Positions 1-5,274 of a DNA stretch of 6,951 nucleotides are shown here, one piece after another (within the stretch, counting starts at the first letter, position 1; each line of letters opens with the position of its first letter). Made by a program: the position numbers and the translations under genes. Origin of the DNA: an uncultured Actinomycetes bacterium (lineage in GTDB: Bacteria > Actinomycetota > Actinomycetes > Mycobacteriales > Nakamurellaceae); contig CALANS010000206.1 in NCBI GenBank assembly GCA_937926105.1, forward strand, positions 1 to 6,951. The letters are read 5' to 3'. The notes under the pieces were generated by a model. The model made no database searches and had not been told where the DNA came from. It worked only from the letters and a program-made list of their open reading frames with translations.

Positions 1-990
1 CGCAAATCCCATTCCGGTACGGCCGGCTTCACACAGGTCCACGGCCAGTGCCCACCCGTGGTTCGATGTGCCGGGAACCGCTGCGAGGGTCGGCTTCTCG
101 ATGCGCAGCCGTTCCTGGACATCCAACGGGCGGTACGAGCCGGTGACGCAGATCGGCGAGTCAGTGTTGGTCTGGTATGCATCTGACATGGCGTTCCACG
201 CTGCGGCCGCATCGCAGCGCAACAACTGGCCAGCCGCGGTGAGCGGACACAGGGCGGTCGCGGGGATCAGGCCATTGCTGTAACCGCCCCAGCCCGCAGA
301 GTCGTCGGAAGCCGGGGCGCAGAACGCAGACAAGTCGAAGCCGGTGGCGTCGGTGACGTCCGGGTCGGCACCCGTCGCGGCGGGGCCGCTGGCGTTCAAC
401 GGACTGCCACCGGCGCCACCAGTAATCTCTCGTACCGCTGCTACGGCAGCGTTGTAGTGGGCGGCATAGTTCGAGCCGTCATCGAACGCCGATCGCTGCA
501 CCTCCTGCGCGGCTACCCACGGCGGCAGATCCCGCCAGCCGTCGATGGTCTCGAGCCGGTCGAAGAACAGACCCGCGGCGCCGGCCGGATCCATCCGCAC
601 CGCGACCGGACCCCAGGAGTTTCGCTGCTGGAACAATCCGCGCGAGTCCGGGCCCCGGTCGTCGCCGTAGTCGACATTGATCAGCGACGACTCGGTCAAC
701 GCCGTCATCACCCCGACCACCGCGCCGGCCGACCTCATGCCGCGCGCCCCCGCGACCGCGATGATCACCGCCGCGTTCGCCGCCTGCTCCGCCGTCAGCC
801 CCGCCGCGGTTAAGCCCGGCGAGGAGCAGACTGCCGTCCGGATCGCCGAATCCGCGCCGCGGCCCGTGCCGTTGCCGCTGTCGTTTGAGGCGAGGGCGGC
901 GAACGCAGTCACGATGAGAACAACGACGAGCACCGCGCCGGCTGCTGGCATCGCGACGGCGGCGATCAGCAGGCGGGGTGTGCGCGTCAT
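1..990 (-). CDS. Membrane-anchored peptidoglycan hydrolase: lysozyme-like domain plus VanY/M15 peptidase domain (3' end outside window)
   Basis: 330 codons are readable; the stop lies beyond the left edge. Residues 8-35 form one hydrophobic segment, a membrane anchor or uncleaved signal, which places the rest outside the membrane. Residues 66-190 resemble the lysozyme/transglycosylase-like domain of actinobacterial conjugation and phage proteins: ALTESSL holds a likely catalytic Glu (E100), followed by DSRGLFQQRNSWGP (115-128). After a Gly/Ala/Asp-rich linker (about 190-215), residues 240-330 look like an M15 D,D-peptidase of VanY type: GSYRP (284-288), then TSNHGWALAVDL (308-319), whose H311 and D318 match two zinc ligands. 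The third ligand should be off-window. The expected role is local opening of the cell wall for a secretion channel, like VirB1-type enzymes. ATG at 990 overlaps the previous stop as ATGA, which supports this start. The domain calls come from motifs read by eye. Confidence 0.85.
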   Translation of the reverse strand, partial: MTRTPRLLIAAVAMPAAGAVLVVVLIVTAFAALASNDSGNGTGRGADSAIRTAVCSSPGLTAAGLTAEQAANAAVIIAVAGARGMRSAGAVVGVMTALTESSLINVDYGDDRGPDSRGLFQQRNSWGPVAVRMDPAGAAGLFFDRLETIDGWRDLPPWVAAQEVQRSAFDDGSNYAAHYNAAVAAVREITGGAGGSPLNASGPAATGADPDVTDATGFDLSAFCAPASDDSAGWGGYSNGLIPATALCPLTAAGQLLRCDAAAAWNAMSDAYQTNTDSPICVTGSYRPLDVQERLRIEKPTLAAVPGTSNHGWALAVDLCEAGRTGMGFA

Positions 991-1802
991 GATCCGAGTT
1001 CCTGGGCGACGGTGCGCGGAAAGATCCGGTCGATCTCGCACTGGGCGACGGCCGGCGGACAGGCACCGGTGATCCCCACGGTGACCGACACCGACACGGG
1101 GGCATGGCCGGGCAGGGCGATTAGTTGACTTCCCGTCACGTCGATCGCGAACGACCCGGCCGGGAGCCCCAGCCGATCCAGCCGGCCGGCGGCCCAACGC
1201 GACGGCTCGACCGAATCCGCGACAAACGTCCGCGCTCCGCCGCCGTAACGGGTGACCGGGTCGGGGTCGAACCGGCGCAGATCCGCGGACAGCTCGGCCG
1301 GTGACCCGATCGGCGGCAGCGCCGCCACCGCCATCACCACGTCGGCCCGGGCGCCGAGATCCGTTCCCGGCGCATAAGAGAGAACCGTGCCGGCGGCGGC
1401 GCGGGCGAAGACGAGCGGATCCGCCATACCCGTCAAGTCGGCCTGCGACGAGACCGCCACGGTGAGCGCGGCCTTATCGGCGCTCCTCGCAGATGCCGTC
1501 GGTGCTGCGGCCGGGTCGGATACCGAAGTGGCAACCTCGGCGGCCGTAGCCGTCGCCGATGAGCGCGGCACTCCCGCGGATGACGTAAGAAGTAGTTCCG
1601 CGACGTCGGGGACGCCGGGTGCCCGCGATGCCGGCGGCAGCGCACTCCGCGATATCGGGATGTGCGCGTAGCCGTTCGCGTAGTCGGTCGTGCGGCCGGT
1701 CGAGACCAGCCAGAAACCCCAGGCGGACACTCCCCAAATCGCGCAGATGATCCACAGCACGCGGTGGCGGCGGGGAAACGGAAGAAGGCGCATCACGATC
1801 AC
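987..1802 (-). CDS. Single-pass membrane protein of the conjugation operon, unknown family
   Basis: The protein has 271 aa. A short basic N-terminus (RRHR, residues 11-14) precedes one hydrophobic, Trp-rich helix (about 15-34), then an Ala/Ser/Thr-rich low-complexity linker (about 52-110) and a C-terminal domain (about 112-271) rich in alternating hydrophobic residues that suggest beta structure. C248 and C255 could form a disulfide outside the cell. This bitopic layout with an extracytoplasmic domain fits VirB8/TcpC-like scaffold proteins of type IV secretion, but I recognise no diagnostic motif, so that is inference from architecture and position. The frame opens at GTG 1802, five bases after the preceding stop; GTG 1796 and ATG 1793 are alternatives, and a GAGG at 1806-1809 is spaced better for these than for 1802. 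The stop overlaps the hydrolase start as ATGA, implying coupled translation. Confidence 0.8.
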   Translation of the reverse strand: MIVMRLLPFPRRHRVLWIICAIWGVSAWGFWLVSTGRTTDYANGYAHIPISRSALPPASRAPGVPDVAELLLTSSAGVPRSSATATAAEVATSVSDPAAAPTASARSADKAALTVAVSSQADLTGMADPLVFARAAAGTVLSYAPGTDLGARADVVMAVAALPPIGSPAELSADLRRFDPDPVTRYGGGARTFVADSVEPSRWAAGRLDRLGLPAGSFAIDVTGSQLIALPGHAPVSVSVTVGITGACPPAVAQCEIDRIFPRTVAQELGS

Positions 1803-1807
1803 CGGCC

Positions 1808-2170
1808 TCAGCTGATCCCGGTGCCCTGGTCGTGGGCCCAGCCGACCGCGAACCCGGAGGCGCCGATCACGATCGCCGCGACCAGGGACCAGAGAACAGT
1901 GGCCTTGCCCGACGATGCGCGATGGGGGTTGTTCGTGAACCCGCCGAGCGCCCAGATGATCGCGCCGATGATCACCGCGAGCACGCAGGCGACCAGTGCG
2001 AATGGCACCAGCGCCGACACCAGGCCCTTGAAGCGGGCCAGGCCCGGGATCGTGACGGAGTCGCCGCCGGCCAGCGGCCCCGAAGCGCCAGCCTGGATCA
2101 GCACGCCTATCCAGGCACGGTTGACGAAGTCCATGATGTTCTCGCTTTCCGCCGAGCAGACGAAGGTCAA
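1808..2170 (-). CDS. Small two-helix membrane protein, VirB2/DUF6112-like
   Basis: Up to 120 aa. There are two clear membrane helices (about 50-76 and 91-112), separated by a short polar loop with NNPHRASSGK (80-89). This layout, a hydrophobic hairpin with an Asn-rich, Ala-x-x-Gly-Lys loop, resembles the small DUF6112-type proteins in actinobacterial conjugative elements and more broadly the VirB2/TrbC pilin fold; the family call is from memory of those patterns. In such systems these proteins sit in the membrane as pilin or channel subunits. The longest frame starts at TTG 2170, with AGGA four bases upstream. ATG 2134 (MDFVNRAW) is an equally plausible start, preceded by the purine-rich GGAAAGCGAGA, and would give 108 aa. 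The stop lies five bases before the next gene's first GTG. Confidence 0.75.
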   Translation of the reverse strand: MTFVCSAESENIMDFVNRAWIGVLIQAGASGPLAGGDSVTIPGLARFKGLVSALVPFALVACVLAVIIGAIIWALGGFTNNPHRASSGKATVLWSLVAAIVIGASGFAVGWAHDQGTGIS

Positions 2171-2204
2171 TATGTCCTGCTGTATAGAGGTGGTGGCGTG
2201 CGTG

Positions 2205-2220
2205 CGCCGTTAGCGCGGCG
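2205..2220 (-). other. Short hairpin directly after the stop of the 214-aa gene
   Basis: CGCCG (2205-2209) and CGGCG (2216-2220) form a 5-bp inverted repeat with a 6-base loop, directly abutting the stop codon at 2221-2223. There is no T tract. It occupies the only clear gap in this operon (2171-2220, or to 2134 if the later start is used), so it could be a weak attenuator or RNA-processing element that raises or lowers expression of the membrane-protein genes relative to the upstream ones. In GC-rich DNA a 5-bp stem can be chance. Confidence 0.3.
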
Positions 2221-2865
2221 TCATCTGGAGACTCCGGGCTGGCCCTGACCGCGAGCCGCGCCGTGCTGCGGCCGGCGCGGGTAGAGGTGCCCCGCGACCA
2301 TCGTGTCGCGGTAGTTGCGAATCACCGTGCCAATTGCCTCCTGTCGTTCGGATCTCGTCGATCCCGGCGGCGGGTCGGTGAGGATCTCATGCACGGCCCG
2401 CATGGTTGCGGCGGCGACCTCGTGGCGCCGGCTGGCTGCGACCTGTTTCGCGGCGGTGTCGACGTCGGTTTGGGGAAGATGTCGCATAACGTCGTAGGCG
2501 CGGCAGGTTTGTAGCGACCGCCCGGCGAAGCGCAACGGGGCGCGGTCCGGGTTGATGATGTCCCCGATCGGGGTGTCGACGGGTGGTCTGCCGAACTTGC
2601 CGGAGTCCACCCGCTCCTTCCAGAGCTCCTGGTAGTGGCGCAGGTTCTCGATCACCGGCATCGGATCGGACCATCCGATGCCGCGGCGGCGCAGGTCCAG
2701 GATCGCGGCGGCGATCGTGTCGTCGCCCGGCCCGAAGTCGACGGGCCGCACGACCTGGAATAGCCGGTCGGCGTCTGTCGAGGACCACATCGCGGCATTC
2801 AGTGCATCGATCGCGGCTCTGCCGGCGCGGGTCACGCGGCCGTACCGGTCGGCGTCGATACTCAT
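2221..2865 (-). CDS. Hypothetical soluble protein of the conjugation operon (214 aa)
   Basis: I do not recognise this protein. It is 214 aa, with no signal peptide or membrane helix, so probably cytoplasmic. It looks mostly helical: amphipathic stretches at about 12-40, 48-62, 70-88 and 134-165, with a central DTPIGDIINPDRAPLRF (97-113) that looks turn-rich and could be a conserved core. The C-terminus (196-214) is basic, Gly/Gln-rich and probably disordered. C121 is the only Cys. The start is ATG 2865, chosen because it overlaps the upstream stop as ATGA. The frame stays open as far as 3285, but those extra 140 codons give an Arg/Pro-rich string that is the antisense-free shadow of the 309-aa gene in another frame. 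Its place upstream of the channel genes suggests an accessory transfer or regulatory role (inference). Confidence 0.75.
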   Translation of the reverse strand: MSIDADRYGRVTRAGRAAIDALNAAMWSSTDADRLFQVVRPVDFGPGDDTIAAAILDLRRRGIGWSDPMPVIENLRHYQELWKERVDSGKFGRPPVDTPIGDIINPDRAPLRFAGRSLQTCRAYDVMRHLPQTDVDTAAKQVAASRRHEVAAATMRAVHEILTDPPPGSTRSERQEAIGTVIRNYRDTMVAGHLYPRRPQHGAARGQGQPGVSR

Positions 2866-3791
2866 GACGCCGCCGCCAATCGGCGGTCGCTGCGCCGGGA
2901 AGGGTTTGCGGCGGCCCCCGCCTCGCGCCGGGACGGTGCAGCACTGGCAAGTTGGAGGTGGCGAGCGGGCGCGTCGACGATCGTTGCCCCAGTCACCAGC
3001 GATGGCCGCGCGCGACGGCCTGCGAGCAATCCGTCGATGACGGCGCGCGTTCCAGCATCTGCGAGCGCAGCGTCGATCCCCTGATGCGCTATCAACCACA
3101 CCACGCCCGGCCATGGCCTGGGCATGCGCCTGCGCGATCCGGCCACCAGTAGCACGAGCTCGTCGGCGACGGCGGGAGGCAGGTCCGGATGTAAGTCGGA
3201 CAGGCATGCGGCGGCGCGTTCCCGTCCGACGGCAAGGACGGCTTGCACGGCGTCTTCGAGGGTGTGCGCGGGCTGGACCGGCCATGGCCAGCCGGCTGCG
3301 GCGAGCCGATCGGCAATCTCGGCCAATCCCGACGAACGGCCCCGCTCGAACCTGGCGGTCGACGGCGGGTGAAACGCCAGTGCGGCGCGGCCGTCTTCCG
3401 CCTCGGCGACGACAGCCAGCGACACGAATTGGTCGACGTCACCGTCGGTGCGCGGCTGCGCGCGCCACCGCCCAGAGCCGAGCGATACCGGCGGCACCAG
3501 GCGCGCCCGGGCTTTGCGTTCCCAATACAAGGCGCGCCGCGCCCCGGCGATCGCGGCGGGAATGACGGATTCCGGGTCTGCTGTTACGGCCTCTACCGCG
3601 GCGTCGAAAGCTCCAGATCGGGCCTCGTGCAGGGCCGTGGAATCGACCCATCGGTCGTGTACCGTGACCGCTTCCGCGACGGAGCAGGCCGCCGCCCATT
3701 GCGTTGCCGGGTCGCCGCTCAGGAACGCGGCCCGCCAATCCATCGCCCGGCGGCCCGCATTCGGACGGCCGACGCCGTTAGTTGCACTCAT
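2862..3791 (-). CDS. Hypothetical soluble protein of the conjugation operon (309 aa)
   Basis: I do not recognise this protein. It is 309 aa, Ala-rich, with no signal peptide or membrane helix. Residues 18-100 look helical, with conserved-looking aromatics (W19, W32, W48, W90). Residues 105-150 have beta character (FVSLAVVAEAEDGRAALAF at 122-140). Residues 152-255 are helical again, with HPDLPPAVADELVLLVAG (201-218) and WPGVVWLIAHQGIDAAL (227-243). The last 25 residues are Arg/Ser/Ala-rich and likely disordered. No nucleotide-binding or nuclease motif is visible. ATG 3791 overlaps the TGA of the preceding small ORF as ATGA, which favours it over ATG 3743 (MDWRAAF); neither has a strong Shine-Dalgarno sequence. 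The stop overlaps the next start in the same way. Cotranscription with channel genes points to transfer, but its function is unknown. Confidence 0.75.
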   Translation of the reverse strand: MSATNGVGRPNAGRRAMDWRAAFLSGDPATQWAAACSVAEAVTVHDRWVDSTALHEARSGAFDAAVEAVTADPESVIPAAIAGARRALYWERKARARLVPPVSLGSGRWRAQPRTDGDVDQFVSLAVVAEAEDGRAALAFHPPSTARFERGRSSGLAEIADRLAAAGWPWPVQPAHTLEDAVQAVLAVGRERAAACLSDLHPDLPPAVADELVLLVAGSRRRMPRPWPGVVWLIAHQGIDAALADAGTRAVIDGLLAGRRARPSLVTGATIVDAPARHLQLASAAPSRREAGAAANPSRRSDRRLAAAS

Positions 3792-4057
3792 GGCCGGCTA
3801 GCCTGCGAAGTAGGCGTTGCCAAACCGCTGCCGCACCGCTGCATCAACGCTGCACGGTGGCGCTGCAGCGCCATGTCACCGTGACGGACGCCAGGACAGC
3901 GATGGCATGTGACATGGCCGGCAGCGGTCTTGCAGCGCCCTGGATGCGGTCGCGGAAAGATTCTTCGGGAAATTTTGCGGCGGCCGGGATTCAGGTATGA
4001 CGTCGCCCTCGGCAGCGCCTCGTCCGCGAATGCCGGCCGGTGCGGCGCGGGACTCAT
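3788..4057 (-). CDS. Doubtful small Cys/His-rich ORF (89 aa) bridging two genes by ATGA overlaps
   Basis: The frame encodes 89 aa, basic and rich in Cys and His: C42, H48, C51, H52, C54, H59, H67 and C75, with the cluster HVTCHRC at 48-54. This could bind zinc, but no named finger family fits. The support is positional: its ATG overlaps the upstream stop as ATGA, and its own TGA overlaps the ATG of the 309-aa gene in the same way. Against it, about 28 of 88 third positions are A or T by hand count, clearly more than in the coding-like piece upstream, and part of the ORF is occupied by nested palindromes (3853-3918). It may be a real small protein, a decayed gene, or a translated spacer that couples its neighbours. 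Confidence 0.4.
   Translation of the reverse strand: MSPAPHRPAFADEALPRATSYLNPGRRKISRRIFPRPHPGRCKTAAGHVTCHRCPGVRHGDMALQRHRAALMQRCGSGLATPTSQASRP
3853..3918. repeat. Nested inverted repeats: 16-bp perfect palindrome inside larger arms
   Basis: TGGCGCTGCAGCGCCA at 3858-3873 is a perfect 16-bp palindrome. It sits inside a second inverted repeat, CACGGTG (3853-3859) with CACCGTG (3877-3883). A third, GCCATGTCAC (3870-3879) with GTGACATGGC (3909-3918), is a perfect 10-bp pair with a 29-base spacer. GTCACCGTGAC (3875-3885) is itself palindromic about its central base. Such density suggests a protein-binding site or an RNA structure rather than protein coding. An operator, or part of a transfer origin, are possibilities; nothing here identifies a nic site. 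Confidence 0.55.
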
Positions 4058-4393
4058 GAGGCACCGCGTGGCGCCTGGCCCAGCTGCTGGCGGATGCTTT
4101 CGGCCCAGAAGGTCGCCCAGGCCTCATAATCGGTTTCCGCCCCGGGTCTTGCGGCGCAGACGGCGCCGACCAGGCTCGACACCGGTGGCGAGGATCGGAA
4201 GAAGCCGCGGTAGTCGGCCCGTGCACAGTCCCCGGCGCGGGCCGTTTGGCACGTTGCAATCGCTATTGTGGCGATCCGTGCGTTCTGCCGTTGCAGCCCG
4301 ATATCAGCGCTGCATGCCGGTTCAACGGGGGGAACAGTATCGAGGGACCGACTGCCGCGGTCTGGTGGCGACCCTCCGCGGCGCGCGTTTCGA

Positions 4394-4408
4394 TAGGATT
4401 GGGTCCTA
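4394..4408 (+). promoter_or_regulatory. Candidate parDE promoter -10 and operator
   Basis: TAGGAT (4394-4399) fits the actinobacterial TANNNT -10 pattern and lies 29 bases before the parD start; no good -35 is visible. The same bases form the left arm of TAGGA-N5-TCCTA (4394-4398 and 4404-4408). ParD-type ribbon-helix-helix proteins usually repress their own operon by binding short inverted repeats over the promoter, so this is the natural candidate operator (inference). Confidence 0.5.
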
Positions 4409-4413
4409 CTAAC

Positions 4414-4420
4414 AGGGAGG
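4414..4420 (+). promoter_or_regulatory. parD ribosome binding site
   Basis: AGGGAGG-like purine run (4414-4420) placed seven bases before ATG 4428. It supports that start over the in-frame ATG at 4446, which begins at the ribbon-helix-helix strand. Confidence 0.7.
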
Positions 4421-4427
4421 CGCGGCC

Positions 4428-4712
4428 ATGCGAACCACACGCCAGATGAGCATCACCCTGCCAAACGAGATGGCAGACGCCGTCAAGTCGTACGTCGAGT
4501 CCGGCGCCTACGCGAGCGAAAGCGAGGTGATCCGCGACGGACTGCGCGCCCTTTTCGCCCGCGAGGAGGCGATCGAATCGTGGCTGCGCAGCGAGGTCGC
4601 GACCGCCTACGATGAGCTACAGGCAAACCCGTCGCGAGCAGTCAGCGCCGACACCGTTCGAGCGCACCTGGCGCAACGGCATAATGCGCGCGCCGACGCC
4701 GGCGATGCATGA
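4428..4712 (+). CDS. parD: ParD-family antitoxin, ribbon-helix-helix
   Basis: The product is a 94-aa antitoxin, the usual size for ParD. Residues 5-11 (RQMSITL) form the DNA-contacting beta strand; residues 12-26 and 31-46 (ASESEVIRDGLRALF) are the two helices of a ribbon-helix-helix fold with the typical SESEVIRDGLR signature. The C-terminal half (47-94) is acidic then flexible (EEAIESWLRSEVATAYDEL) and should wrap the toxin. It neutralises ParE and, with it, probably represses the operon. A strong ribosome binding site precedes it, and its stop overlaps the toxin start as ATGA, so antitoxin is made first and in coupled fashion. The operon is divergent from the transfer genes. The family call is confident; the exact ParD subfamily is not resolved by eye. 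Confidence 0.93.
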   Translation: MRTTRQMSITLPNEMADAVKSYVESGAYASESEVIRDGLRALFAREEAIESWLRSEVATAYDELQANPSRAVSADTVRAHLAQRHNARADAGDA

Positions 4713-5017
4713 CGCTCACTGTCGACTTCGCGCCGGCTGCGGAACGCCAGCTACTCGAGCTTTACGAGTGGATCGCGAACAATGGCGCACCCACAGCCGC
4801 CGAACGGTTCGTCTCCTCGATCATCGACTTCTGCGAGCGCCTCGTCGACATGCCAATGATCGGCGCAGCCAGAGACGACATTCGCCCGGGGCTGCGAACC
4901 GTCGGGTTCCGACACCGGGCCGTCATCGCATTCCAATTGGCGGGCGCACGGATCACCATCCTCGGGGTGTTCTACGGAGGACAGGACTACGAGGCGCGCC
5001 TCGCCGCCGGGGGGTAA
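4709..5017 (+). CDS. parE: ParE-family toxin
   Basis: The product is 102 aa, within the ParE/RelE superfamily size range. The N-terminal strand (MTLTVDFAPAAERQL) leads into a helical hairpin (about 9-47, with LELYEWIANNG), followed by GAARDDIRPGLRTVGFRHRAVIAFQ (52-76) and ITILGVFYGGQDYEA (82-96), the familiar ParE core and C-terminal strand. ParE toxins characterised so far, such as RK2 ParE, poison DNA gyrase; that target is assumed here from family, not shown. No frameshift or missing core strand is seen, so the toxin appears intact. It follows the antitoxin by a 4-nt overlap. Its likely role is post-segregational stabilisation of the neighbouring element, though it could also be a chromosomal stress module. 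Confidence 0.93.
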   Translation: MTLTVDFAPAAERQLLELYEWIANNGAPTAAERFVSSIIDFCERLVDMPMIGAARDDIRPGLRTVGFRHRAVIAFQLAGARITILGVFYGGQDYEARLAAGG

Positions 5018-5177
5018 GCACAGGCGGGCACGGGAGGATTCTCGTCGCTTCGGTCCGACGACGCTGGTCCTAGCGCGCAATCCGATTTCAACTCCGCTAG
5101 GCCGCTCGCAGCGCAACATTCAGGCGCTGCCGATCCCACACCAGCGGGCTCAGCAGAGCGGGCACCGCGCGGCTCGG

Positions 5178-5201
5178 CGGCGGCGCTATGCGACGCCGCC
5201 G
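5178..5201 (-). terminator. Terminator-like GC hairpin (distal of two)
   Basis: CGGCGGCG (5178-5185) and CGCCGCCG (5194-5201) form a perfect 8-bp stem with an 8-base loop. There is no T tract on either side, as is common for candidate actinobacterial terminators. It lies about 75 bases beyond the metallohydrolase stop and could act in tandem with the hairpin at 5207-5226, or serve both convergent operons. Confidence 0.45.
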
Positions 5202-5206
5202 GACCA

Positions 5207-5226
5207 GGTCGGCCTACCGGCCGACC
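5207..5226 (-). terminator. Terminator-like GC hairpin (proximal of two)
   Basis: GGTCGGCC (5207-5214) and GGCCGACC (5219-5226) form a perfect 8-bp stem closed by the 4-base loop TACC. It is the most stable-looking simple hairpin in the window and lies about 50 bases downstream of the metallohydrolase stop on the minus strand. No T tract follows, so factor-independent termination is plausible but unproven. Confidence 0.5.
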
Positions 5227-5274
5227 CCCAGAATCCCCTGCACACGACTTGCATTTCGCCCATGCCGCTGCCGA

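Larger units (their letters stand above)
4054..4440 (-). pseudogene. Operon-leading ORF with coding-like 3' part and no credible start; possibly truncated
   Basis: The stop at 4054 overlaps the next ATG as ATGA. The last 60 to 70 codons look genuinely coding: about 13 of 62 third positions are A or T, and the protein text (DYEAWATFWAESIRQQLGQ, residues 104-122) reads like an amphipathic helix. Upstream the text degrades to Arg/Pro/Ser-rich sequence, and the only start available in frame is GTG 4440, which would run through the parDE promoter and overlap the start of the parD coding region on the other strand. No ATG, GTG or TTG exists in frame from 4437 down to the coding-like part, apart from one GTG near 4146, too late to help. 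Either the 5' part was lost when the flanking DNA was rearranged, or a frameshift or unusual start is used. The family is unknown. Confidence 0.4.
5018..5274. other. Intergenic region without a convincing gene, dense in inverted repeats
   Basis: It lies between the convergent 3' ends of parE and the metallohydrolase. No frame has protein-like text. Besides the two GC hairpins listed separately, I see TCGTCG (5042-5047) with CGACGA (5056-5061), CCTAGCG (5069-5075) with CGCTAGG (5095-5101), and GCAGCGC (5108-5114) with GCGCTGC (5124-5130). The first of these could terminate parDE. No direct repeats that would mark an attachment site were found. Confidence 0.6.

Noticed and set aside
479..1105. 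208-aa minus-strand frame overlapping the hydrolase gene
   Set aside because: Arg/Gly/Pro-rich text without domains; it overlaps the hydrolase, whose motifs and ATGA junction lie in another frame.
2866..3285. N-terminal extension of the 214-aa gene
   Set aside because: The extra 140 codons give an Arg-rich string inside the 309-aa gene; ATG 2865 with its ATGA overlap is the better start.
3020..3520. Runs of short GC-rich repeats such as CGGC and GCGC
   Set aside because: They reflect base composition and codon bias; no regular spacing or repeat-spacer structure, so no CRISPR or tandem repeat.
3243..3884. 213-aa plus-strand frame
   Set aside because: Antisense to the 309-aa gene, with Arg/Gly-rich shadow composition and no recognisable motif.
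3876..4259. 127-aa minus-strand frame, and the 167-aa plus-strand frame at 3909-4412
   Set aside because: Pro/Arg/Ser-rich text with no ribosome binding site or junction to neighbours. Both overlap the better-supported frame ending at 4054.
4612..5073. 153-aa plus-strand frame across parD and parE
   Set aside because: Shadow of the two clearly recognised toxin-antitoxin genes.
5060..5135. Possible tRNA-like fold or attachment site
   Set aside because: Stems occur, but there is no T-loop GGTTCGAATCC-like motif, anticodon arm geometry or CCA-proximal acceptor pairing.
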